Source of the DNA: Manihot esculenta
Taxonomy: Eukaryota > Streptophyta > Magnoliopsida > Malpighiales > Euphorbiaceae
Assembly (NCBI RefSeq): GCF_001659605.2
Contig: NC_035166.2
Span: 22,379,457-22,443,456, forward strand
DNA length: 64,000 bases
Direction: 5' to 3'
Part shown: in pieces, positions 48,870 through 58,700 of the stretch
Numbering within the stretch: the stretch's first letter is position 1
How the letters are laid out: every line of letters starts with the position of its first letter
Notes under the pieces: generated by a model
The model's database searches: none
What the model was told of the DNA's origin: nothing
What the model saw: only the letters and a program-made list of their open reading frames with translations
Made by a program: the position numbers and the translations under genes

Positions 48870-51095
48870 CTTAAAAATCTGAGCTGAGCTGAAAGAGAGT
48901 AATTACAAGGTATAGATTTATTAAAGAAAATTCTTAAAGTAATACAATGTCTTTGTACCAGTCATATAGGTGTACTTATCTATCCGTTCAAGTTATTCAG
49001 CATAAAGATCTCCAGAATCTTCCCAGAAAAAGGTAAAAGAATTTATTTTTTTTCCATCTACATCTAATGTAGAAAAGTGAATGTTTCCAGGCCAAGAGAA
49101 AAACTTAATGATTATTGATCCATGCATTCAAATCGTATTTTGTGGCACCCAAAGTAGGGCTTATCAATCTTTTTTCTATCTTTAAAGCTGCCACTTAGTT
49201 ACAGAAACATCGAGAAACTTATTCTTCATTCTTGTCTGTCCTAGACAAGGGATTCATGGAATAGACAACTCTTGTGTGAAAATATAATTAAGATGTTTAA
49301 ATCTCTCATAAGGGACATGCATTTTCAGTATTTGACTGGGCATGAAGGAGAGGTCAGATACAGGGCCATGCTCTAGTAATAATGCCTCTGCATTCAACCA
49401 CAGAATGGCAAATGCACCAGCCAGTCCATATCTGCAAACCCATCTTATTATCAAATTGCAAAACCACAACCTCAAGTGAGAGGATTGCCATTGCCATTGC
49501 CACCTTGCTAAGGATATATTCAGAGTACTATTCATTTTCACATTATAGCATTTATTATATGGGATTAAACCAACTAAAATTGAGGAAAAAAATCTGCATA
49601 GCTAGCCAACCTTATTCTCATCAAAACAAGATTGCAGTCTACTTGAGTTGCATTGAATATTTTCTTTAGTGGAGAAATAATATTGCACACTGGAGATCTG
49701 AAATATGAGACTGACTTTGAAGTTTGTATTTCCAAGTAAGTTGACGAAATGTCTTTGTTGCACTATTTTCATGTAGGCACGACTATAATTATTGTGTCTC
49801 GAGTCTGCATGACGGAGTCTAGACAAGCAATTTAAATAATTAATAAATTGTCCACCCAACATCAAAATTTCGAAAAGTTGTAAAACTGATATATATACCA
49901 TTCAAAAAAATATATGTGTTAAATCGTGGCTCTATCCTTAGTCTCCAACCAAAATTACAGCACCAAACAAGAAATTCTTTTCTTTGTCGAAACTGGAAAT
50001 TCCATTACATCCTGATGATATATTATGCTATTCCTCAAACATTATTAGCACAAATATCATATCATAGTTTTGCACAAAATAAAACCTAGAGAAAAAACAT
50101 AAACTTAAATGATAAGTGGAGGAAGTATAAGTTTAAAACTACCAGTTTTTAGATTCAAATATGTGAGGTTACTATACTAGGTGCCCACCACCTAAATTAA
50201 ATTATATAAACATTTAATTAAATATATAATAAATATCTTTTTGGCATCATTAGTAATAAGAGAAATTGTAATAATGTTCCATTGATGTTGTAACAACTGG
50301 TCTGGCTTTAATTTAGATATACAAGCCTCCTTAACCAAAATCACATAGAAATATGCTCTGTAACACCCCTTCCCAAAAAAAAAAACACAAACACACAAAC
50401 AAAGGCACATTCGTACACTCAATCAATGTACTTCTCTATTGAATTTTGTTTTTAGCTTACAAAACAAGAAGAAGAAAATAGAAATAAGGAAAACTTGCTA
50501 TTTAATCCCTAAATTTTGCCATTATTAACAAGTCAATCCTTTAATTTTGAAAATGTATTAAAATATCCTTATATAATTAAATTATTAACAATCAGGTCCT
50601 TTCATTTTTTTTGTCAGGTAAAAACAGATGAAAAATGAACGAGAAAACTTTTAAAACCCAGTTTTACCCTCTACAGCTTCTGACCTACTTTTGCTTTTGT
50701 TTCTTCCTACACCAGCTCTTCTTTCTTCTCTGTTGTTGGCTTTCAGACTAAGGACAAGAAGGGTTCCTAAAGCTATGGCGAATTCTTCTCTCTCAGCTTC
50801 TACAATTCCTTCTTTGTTTGTTAGAAGGCAAGAAAAGAATCCATTATTATTTGCAGGGAAGTTCCCGGTAACTTCTAGCTGCTCACAGTTGTAATTTGTT
50901 TTCTAATGCTATAAGTTTTTCACCTTTCTTGCTTCTTTTCACAAACCCACTTCCTCTCTTCATTCAATCTTCCATCCCTTGATTTTTCCTTTGAAATTAC
51001 TATCTGGGTTTTTGTTAGATTCTGTCAAGCTCATAAAATTTGCACTAAAACTTTTGATTCTGTACTTGTTTGAGAAGTATATTTTTGTTAGATCA
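48870..51095. other. Intergenic region, no gene recognised
   Basis: Short open frames (49254-49541 minus, 49382-49669 plus, 49602-49901 minus) overlap one another and show no coding bias or family motif. At 50775-50894 a short frame begins MANSSLSASTIPSLFVRRQE, Ser-rich like a plastid transit peptide, and has a possible donor after FAGKFP. No continuing exon was found, so it is not called as a gene. Confidence 0.4.
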
Positions 51096-51101
51096 TAAAG
51101 G

Positions 51102-51257
51102 ATGGGTGTTGGAGGAACTTTGGAGTATTTATCTTATTTGATAACAAGCAGTGGCCATAAACACAAGAAGAAGAAGAAGAAGCAATTACAGACTGTGGAG
51201 CTTAAGGTGAGGATGGACTGTGATGGCTGTGAGGAGAGGGGTAATTTTGGCTTCTAA
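51102..51257 (+). pseudogene. Orphan first exon of a HIPP (heavy-metal-associated isoprenylated protein)
   Basis: Frame of 51 residues beginning MGVGGTLEYLSYLITSSGHK, then a Lys run, QLQTVELKVRMDCDGCEER, then GNFGF and stop. This matches the start of the HIPP20-24 type, including the HMA metal-binding motif M-x-C-x-x-C (MDCDGC). HIPP genes normally have an intron shortly after this motif, then the rest of the HMA fold and a C-terminal CaaX prenylation box. Here a GT follows at 51241, but no later exon was found before the calmodulin-binding gene at 51650 on the other strand. A Lys-codon (AAG) repeat is expanded. Most likely a truncated duplicate; HIPP normally ~150 residues. Confidence 0.7.
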
Positions 51258-51649
51258 AAGTTTGTCTATCTTTTGACTGATTTTTTAAGGGCAGAATTGT
51301 TTGAAATTGGATGGAAAGACTACAAGGTTAAGGGAAGCAAAAGTGAGAGACATTTTAACGAGTTTCTCAAAATTCAGGAATGAACTTGTAAATAATGGCA
51401 ATACTTGGAGAAGAAATTATAAATATCCCTAAAATAAAAATGAAAAAAGCAAATGCTCTTTACCAGTTCGGCAAAGAAAACATAACAAATTGCTTCAAAA
51501 GCTTAGCTCATTTTGTCTGCGAGCTTGCAATTTTGCATTCATGTCAGCTCAAATTTTCCCTATCTTTTCCACAATTGCATAAGCATGTACAGCATTCATA
51601 TATATTCTATTTTCAAATATGAGTACGGACCTCAGTAACTCAACGTGCA

Positions 51650-53794
51650 TCAACTGTTGATACTGGTATCCTGACGAGAGATAACTGTTTCAAAAGCACT
51701 AACCAACGCCTTGACCTTGCTCTTCCTGCTCTCAGCAAGCTTACCTGCCGTCCCTTCAATCACTTCATTCAACAAATTCTGCTCTTCTTTCTTTCCTTCT
51801 ACATCTTGGTGGTTTAAAACAACCTTCTTGCTTTCTGATTTTCCAAGATTAGCGTCACCTTCATCAACATGAGTTTTTGTGTTCTTAATGGTACTTTCTG
51901 TAGTCTCAATGTTACCAAGTTGGAAATCTATGAGTTTTCTTCCCCTGAATTTGAGCCTCCTTGGAGAATTAATAACAGGGCGAAGCTCAAGTACCTTTGC
52001 TTTCCTAAAACTTAGCTTTCTGGTTGAGGAATCCGTATATTTTGTGTTAGCTGCTCCAACATTTTTAGGCCTAGTCCTGGGTTCCAACTTTGCATGTACT
52101 ACTCTATTATCAATGTCAGTTTCAAGATCTTCAGGGAAGCAGCCACCATCGTTACCATCTTGGTGTTTTAAAGCAACCTTTTTGCTTTCTGATTTTCCAA
52201 CATTAGCATCACCTTTATCAACATGAGTTTTTGTGTTCCTAATAGTACTTTCTGTAGTCCCAACTTTACCAATTTGGCCATCAATGAGTTCTCTTCGCCT
52301 GAGTTTCAGCCTCCTTGGAGAACTAACAACAGGGTGAAGCTCAGGTACTTTTGGTTTCCGAAAACTTAGTTTTCTGGTTGTGGAATTTGTATCTTTTGTG
52401 TTAGCTGCTTCACCATTTCTAGGCCTAGTTCTCAGTTCCACTTTTGCGTTTACTACTCCATTATTGATGTCAGTTCCTGGATCTTCAGAGAAGATGCCAC
52501 CATTGTCACCATTGTTAGACTTGGAGGATGCCAAAGAAGTGGATGAGCCAGTAACATGAATTCCCTCTTTAGTGAGTCTCAAGCTTTCATTCTCAGGGGA
52601 TTTAGGTGATCGACTGGTATGGATTCCAGAGCGAGTGCGTCTTAAAATCTTCGCTGCAGAAGGTAGAGACAACCGAACTTGCGAAATTGCTTTTTGATGT
52701 TTCGAGTCTTTATCCTTATGTAACATGGAATGTGATGGAGAACAATCACTGTGCTGAGTCAGTTTGACAGCTTTATTCTCAGCATTCAATCCAGTCACAT
52801 ACGACGTCTTCTCTGGCACAGACTTATTGCTGGATCGCTGGGATTCAGCTTTTCCAACAACACTGCAATCCTTCACATGAGAAACTCCTTTCAGGCTCTT
52901 GAATATTTTAGTATCCATACTTGAAACTCTCTTTACAGAGCGTTTGGGAGAAACTGAAGCCATTGGTCGAGTCAAAACCTTCTTAAGAGAATGCAAGGCA
53001 GGCAAAGAAGCAGTTGCTCTTGACAAAACCTTTTTCCCATCCAATGTGGAGTTCTTCATTTTATTAGTACTTCTAAGTTTTCTTTGTTCTCTACCACTTG
53101 AAGCTCCATGTGAAGTCACCAAAGAAGTGCCCATTTCATTGTTTTCTTGGATTTCACCATATTGTTTCTGGTTTAATTGCCCGTTTATCGGTAGACTAGG
53201 CGATGTTGGTAACATAGGCCTTGGCCTTGGATCCACTTCCTTGATAGGCAGTGAAAGCTGTTTAAACAAGACAGTTTCTTTCTTAGTTGATGATGGAACC
53301 TCTTGCTTGCTGACAACAGCAATATCAGGTTTCTGGATCCTGGAACCATGAGAAGACACACAATTGACTGCTAATATCTTCTTTCTCTCTGCTAAAGTTA
53401 GAACCTTCCCAATGTCTTGTCCTGTACCTTGCCCTTCCATTATTGTTTCCAATATAGAATTGACTCTTGTCTTTGTTTCAAGATCATGCCTTTGTTCATA
53501 GTTACAATAATCATGGCAGGAACCTACCGAAGCTGCAAGATAACCGGAAAGAATCTTTACACTTTTGTATGGAATACCAACGTTCCCAGTAGAGTACCTT
53601 CTTACATGACCATCTTTGGACTCAGTACCCTCCAAGAAAAGTGGAGGATCACTCTCACGAACCACAGACGCAGAATTACTCCTTGTGATCCGTGAGATAG
53701 AATCACTCTCCTGAGTCACTGGTACAAAATCGCTCTCGGGTATCATTGGTGTTGGCTCATGTTCTGGAATAACATAAATTTTCTCCTCAGACAT
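51650..53794 (-). CDS. Plant calmodulin-binding protein-like, C-terminal CaMBD, single coding exon
   Basis: 714 residues starting MSEEKIYVIPEHE; the open frame extends two codons upstream only through a TTG, so ATG 53794 is used. The N-terminal part has IPYKSVKILSGYLAASVGSCHDYCNY, a conserved patch of this plant family. The middle is basic and Ser-rich (RRTRSGIHTSRSPKSPE). The C-terminus is the calmodulin-binding domain: RKLSFRKAKVLELRP, SPRRLKFRGRK and the final ESRKSKVKALVSAFETVIS helix, which binds calmodulin in potato and Arabidopsis relatives. Residues ~428-545 and ~546-663 are a tandem repeat. The 5'UTR seems spliced, with leader pieces at 53801-53827, 53933-53995 and from 54590 up. Nuclear or cytosolic role in Ca2+ signalling is inferred. 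Confidence 0.88.
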   Translation of the reverse strand: MSEEKIYVIPEHEPTPMIPESDFVPVTQESDSISRITRSNSASVVRESDPPLFLEGTESKDGHVRRYSTGNVGIPYKSVKILSGYLAASVGSCHDYCNYEQRHDLETKTRVNSILETIMEGQGTGQDIGKVLTLAERKKILAVNCVSSHGSRIQKPDIAVVSKQEVPSSTKKETVLFKQLSLPIKEVDPRPRPMLPTSPSLPINGQLNQKQYGEIQENNEMGTSLVTSHGASSGREQRKLRSTNKMKNSTLDGKKVLSRATASLPALHSLKKVLTRPMASVSPKRSVKRVSSMDTKIFKSLKGVSHVKDCSVVGKAESQRSSNKSVPEKTSYVTGLNAENKAVKLTQHSDCSPSHSMLHKDKDSKHQKAISQVRLSLPSAAKILRRTRSGIHTSRSPKSPENESLRLTKEGIHVTGSSTSLASSKSNNGDNGGIFSEDPGTDINNGVVNAKVELRTRPRNGEAANTKDTNSTTRKLSFRKPKVPELHPVVSSPRRLKLRRRELIDGQIGKVGTTESTIRNTKTHVDKGDANVGKSESKKVALKHQDGNDGGCFPEDLETDIDNRVVHAKLEPRTRPKNVGAANTKYTDSSTRKLSFRKAKVLELRPVINSPRRLKFRGRKLIDFQLGNIETTESTIKNTKTHVDEGDANLGKSESKKVVLNHQDVEGKKEEQNLLNEVIEGTAGKLAESRKSKVKALVSAFETVISRQDTSINS
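51804..52511 (-). repeat. 354-base coding tandem repeat in the calmodulin-binding gene
   Basis: Two direct copies, 51804-52157 and 52158-52511, offset 354 bases (118 codons), so in frame. Both encode a Gly/Asp-rich start, then RTRPRN or RTRPKN, RKLSFRK, SPRRLK, TESTI-NTKTHVD and ESKKVALKHQD or ESKKVVLNHQD. They have diverged at many positions, so this is an older duplication. It doubles half of the domain that contains the calmodulin-binding basic cluster. Confidence 0.9.
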
Positions 53795-53800
53795 TGTCAA

Positions 53801-54880
53801 CCAAACAAAATTGCGAACTTCGCGACCCTGCAGCAGAGAAGGACATTTAGAGAAAGGCAGAAAAAGGAACAGTTGTTGAAATGAAAGTTTCTTGCTTTTT
53901 TATGCTTTTTTAAGAATATGCCCTGATCTTACCAAGTATCACAAATATGAAGCAGCAATTATCTTGAGCTCTGAAAAGTTCAAAGGTTTGCCAACCTGAA
54001 ACAAACAATAATCAAGAAATTGTGAGACCTGTTGGCATGGCGCTTAAGGTTATTCAATGAAGAATTTACACAACTTAGCAATTAGAAGGTTTTCAATTCA
54101 GATGAGCTTATATGTACTTTCATATTTACTTGGTATTAAAGATGAATCTTTCAACTTATGAATTCGAATAATTTGTTTCTGAACGCCAAAAAAAAACTCC
54201 ATAAAAACTATAATAGACGCCTATGCGGCGATGTCAAACTAATGAAAATGTACAAAGAGATCAAACCATGATTTTAATTGCCTTCAAGGAAAAAAAAAAG
54301 CTTGAGGCATTTAATCTAAATTACGTCTCCAAAAGACCCCATCAGAATTTTTCTAAAAGTAATATTTTTGTTTTGGCAAAGCTAATGTTTCAAAAAAGCA
54401 TAAACCGCCATCCTCATCGTCTAAAAGGACCACAACCTTTACAGAAATAGTTTTCGAAGCTCATTGCAATCAAAATTCACATTGATAAGCCAAAAAGAGA
54501 GAGAACCATCTTGAATTTCGGCACGTAAAGGGCAAAAAATAAAAAACAAAAAGGAAAATGCAGCAAACAGAAAGAGAAACAAGAACATACCTTTGTGTCG
54601 AGTGTTTCTCGAAAAGAAAGCAAATTAGGGGAAGGACCCACTCCCCGAGAAGAGGGTCTCCACTTTCTTTCGACGAGAAATGATTCCAGACAACAAAGGC
54701 AGGGATGTCCTGGGGCAAACAAGGCAATGAAATAGCCTGTTTGTTGCTGTTGCAGCGTCTGCCAACTGGACATAGCAACTGAAAACCCGTAAGAACAGAG
54801 AGAATGCAGGATCCCATCTAAAATGGAAACGTCCCTTCTCATTATGCATGATGATTTGGAAGCCATATATTATCAAACCC
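53801..54880 (-). other. Spliced 5' leader of the calmodulin-binding protein gene
   Basis: On the minus strand a leader exon ends at 54590 (CACAAAG then GTATGT), a second spans 53995-53933 (CAG then GTTGGCAAACC to ACTTG, donor GTAAGA), and a third starts at 53827 after CTGCAG and runs into the ATG at 53794. Open frames on this strand (54477-54866) start MASKSSCIMRR but do not splice in frame into the main CDS, so they are read as leader. Confidence 0.5.
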
Positions 54881-54899
54881 AAAAATACCAGAATCAGTC

Positions 54900-55350
54900 A
54901 AAATTCAAAAATAAATAAATTCCTTTGCTCATAAATATTTACGGATATAAATATAATTATTTGTTAATTATTTAGCCTATCATTTTTTATAAATATTCTA
55001 TATTTAAATAATAAAATTATATTTCCTCAAAAAATTAAAAAAATAAAAATAAAAACGATTTCAAAGTGATAATATCCATTTCATCAATAAAAATGGTTAT
55101 TTACCATGTTACAATTAAAATATTATAATCTAGTGGTAAATTTGCCGGCCATGATCGATGTTGTGGAGAAAGTTCCTCTGAAATGCAACCAAATAGTGTT
55201 GGAATTACCTATGCATTAGGATTCAAGTCATTAGGCCAACTTCTCAAAAATCGTTCTGCGGGTTCTTCTGTTTCTTCGATCAGTTTTCCTTGTCTTAAAC
55301 CTATTTGATTACTGGATTAACTATTTTAATCAACTAAAAAATGAATTCAA
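54900..55350. other. AT-rich intergenic stretch
   Basis: Upstream flank of the calmodulin-binding gene, A/T-rich with no coding frame. It ends at the LRR relic. Confidence 0.4.
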
Positions 55351-55361
55351 AAATTATTTAA

Positions 55362-55785
55362 ATGAACTACCTCCGCTCACTTCTTCCATCGCTTGTTGAT
55401 TTGAGTATGGAGCATTGTGAAGCACTTGAGTCCTTTCCCGAAGATGGCCTGCCCTCCTCCCTTTCTTCTCTAAATATCGCATCCTGTCCGAAAGCTCCAG
55501 CCAATTCCTGGAGGATGTATACTATCCAAGTTACAATCACTTTGTGATCAGTAATTGCGACAAACACATTGAAGGCTGCATGAAGTGGAATCTACAAACC
55601 ATCACTTCTCCTACAGAATTTGTGATTCAAAACTGTCGAGGCGGGGTAATCTTTTCCAGGGGAAATGCTGCTGCCACAGCTCTAACTTCTCTTGAAATTT
55701 GTTATCTTCCAAATCTGAAATCATTAGATCTTCAAAACTTCACTTCTCTCTGAGAATTGAAGGTCTGGAACTGCTTTGAGCTCAG
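55362..55785 (+). pseudogene. LRR relic of an NBS-LRR resistance gene
   Basis: First piece reads SLLPSLVDLSMEHCEALESF then PEDGLPSSLSSLNIASCPK, a classic CNL-type leucine-rich repeat with the cysteine pattern. After a frame change, a second piece (55544-55753) reads TEFVIQNCRGGVIF, then LTSLEICYLPNLKSLDLQNF and TSL, is stopped by TGA, and continues ELKVWNCFEL. There is no NB-ARC domain, no start context and at least one frameshift and one stop. It is a dead fragment; other copies are expected elsewhere in the genome. Confidence 0.75.
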
Positions 55786-55799
55786 GTTGATGCCTTGTT

Positions 55800-58700
55800 T
55801 TTTACTGGAAAAATTATTTTTTAATCTCTAAAATATTTTTATTTTTGAGATTTAATTCTATCGAAATTAGAGATGTTTTTGTTAATGAGAGATAAAATAA
55901 CCAAATGATCCTTTTTAAAATTTAATATTTTAGTCTTAAAATTTATAGATCCCTATCGAAGGAAAAAATATGTTTTTATTATTAAAATATTACATAATTA
56001 ATAGATTTATCATTCTATTTTTCGAATTCAACACTTTAATTTTTAAAGTTTAATTTCATCAAAATTTAAAAAAAAATTCTCAAATTCAATTTACATAAAC
56101 AAATAAAAATTTTAATAAATTTAAAATTTAAATTCAATAAAAATAATAAAAATTAAAATATATAAAATTTAAATTATTAAAAATAAAAAGTTAAAATTTA
56201 ATAAAAATTACTTTTTTAATATCATTTATTATCATTGCTCGTAATTTAAAAAATTTATTAAAACATCTCTAACATTTTAAAAAGTCTACTAATTAAGTTT
56301 TTCGTTAATTTTAGCCATTAAATATTATAAAAAATTTAAAATATCCTTAATATAAAGGGACTAATAAGTGAATTTTTTTATAATTTGAGGGACTAACTAA
56401 TAAATTTTTTTAAATTAGAGAAATTAAATAGTAAAATTTTTAGTGATAAAATTAATAATGAAACTAATTAGAAATTTTGTTTAAAATGAACATTTTAATA
56501 TATGCTTTAAGATTAATGAACTAAATAATAAATTTTTTCATATTATAGAGACTAAATATTAATTTTTTCATAATAAAATTTTATTATTGATAAAGATTTT
56601 TTAAAATTATATTTATTTTCTTAACAAAAATTTTTTATGGTGAGATTTTAAATTTTGATAAAATTATATTTTAAGAATGAAAGTGTAGAATTATAAAAAT
56701 AAAAAGATAAATTCGTTAATTATATTATATTTCAAATACTAAAAAATAATTTTTCTATTTTTAAATATTAAAATTGAATCGATTATTAAAAGTGAAATTT
56801 AAAATTATATTTATTCTCATAACAGAAATTTTTTATAGAAAAATTTTAAATTTTGATAAAATTAAATTTTAAAAATAAAAGTTTTGAATTTGAAAAAATA
56901 ATAAAATAAATTTATTAATTATATTATATCTCAAATATTAAAAAATAATTTTTCTCTTTTTAAATGTTAAAACCGAATCAATTATTAAAAGTGGAGTCGC
57001 AACGGGAAAAAATCGAGATTGAGTTTCAATCAGAATCAATTGGTTTGAAAAAAAAAACAAAAAGAGTATATCTATATATATATTTTATTATCTAAAATTC
57101 ATAAACAGTTTGAAAAAATAACAGGAAAATGGAAACGGTGTCGTTTTATAACAGTGGAAACTCCTTTTCTGTCCCCTTACTTCCTGGTTACACGTGGATC
57201 TGGATTGAGTGATTTTACGCCTACAATGGTTATATACCACTATCCAATAATATTATAATATATAGAATTAGAAAATTAATAAAAATAAAGAAAAATAAAA
57301 TAAAAATTAACTCACTCTTTTCTATATTTTTTCATTTCATGTGTAAAAATATAAATAGTTTATCATACCAACTAAGCAACCTTAGTTGATATCAATTTTT
57401 TCGACTCGAAAGACACTATATTTGTATTTGTATTTGATTTCGTCGTCGAAAATAAAATTATATTTTTTAATTATTTATTTATTTTTTAAAGTAAATAAAT
57501 ATTTTTATCTTTTAAATTTAAAAATTAAACTGAATCAAAAATATTAAAAATTAAAATTTTAATATTTGTAAATATTAAATCGAATCCACTTTGGATATAA
57601 ATTGACTCATAGTCAATTGAATTTTTTTAATGAGATTTTATTTTTTATTTTTTTTTAATATTTTAAATTTTAATTAAAATAATTTAATTTTAATTATATT
57701 TTAATTTATATATATTATTAAAATAATATAATATTATTAACTAATCAATTTATTTTTATCAAATTTTTATTAAAATTAAATTAAAATAAATAAAAAAATT
57801 TAAAAATTAAAATTAATACTAAATAAAAAAATAAAAACTGAATTGAATTTTTAAATATATTCAGTTTGATCGAAACGAATATCATTCACTCACACCTAAT
57901 TCCCTCACTTTTTTCTTTTTCTTTTGAATTTATCATTAAGTTTGTTTTATGATTTTTATTAAAATATTTTTAGCATTTTTTAATATTTAAAATACTTATA
58001 AAATTTAATTAACAAGAGATTTCAGTTATTTTTTAAAAAATAACCTTTTATTTTCAATAAATAAATTTAAAATCTTACTGATATCACTATATATAAATTT
58101 ATTAATATTTTTATTTTTAAAATTACAATTAAATAATGAAGAATAAATTATTTTATTAAAAAATATTTTCTATAAAAAATATTTTAAAATAATTTTCACT
58201 TAAAATATTTAAAAATGTTTTTTTTTTAAATACACATTATATTTTTTCAAATAAACGGAGGTTAAGATTAATATATTGTCTTTTTTACAAATGGAGATGT
58301 CATTTAAAATAAAATCTTAAAGATTAAACATGTAACCTTATAGTTATATAGTATATAATATTTTAATTATGTTGATGTTATAAACTTAAAAAGTTAAGTT
58401 GTAAATATCTTTAAAATAAAATTAATAAGATTTTAAATATTAACTTTATAAAAAAAGGGGAAATTTGATGTACTTTATATTTTAAATATTTTTTAAAAAA
58501 ATTTATTTCATTGGTAGATATGGGTTTCCATCGTAAAATGGACTTCAAGTAATTTAGTACGTATAAAAACCATTGGGACTCAAACCCCAAGCTCAATTCA
58601 ACACCTTAAGCCTAAGCCTATAAATTTACATTAATAAGAAAATTTAATACATGAGTGAAAAAACATAGGAACTCACACAGATCAATTAATTTTAGATTTT

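Noticed and set aside
50691..50894. Transit-peptide-like short frame (MANSSLSASTIPSLF)
   Set aside because: No following exon with coding character was found; kept only as a remark.
51879..53695. Plus-strand frames of 92-150 residues inside the calmodulin-binding gene
   Set aside because: Antisense shadows of a 714-residue exon with a recognisable domain.
54477..54866. Minus-strand 129-residue frame starting MASKSSCIMRR
   Set aside because: It lies in the spliced leader of the calmodulin-binding gene, is Cys/Phe-rich and does not join the main frame.
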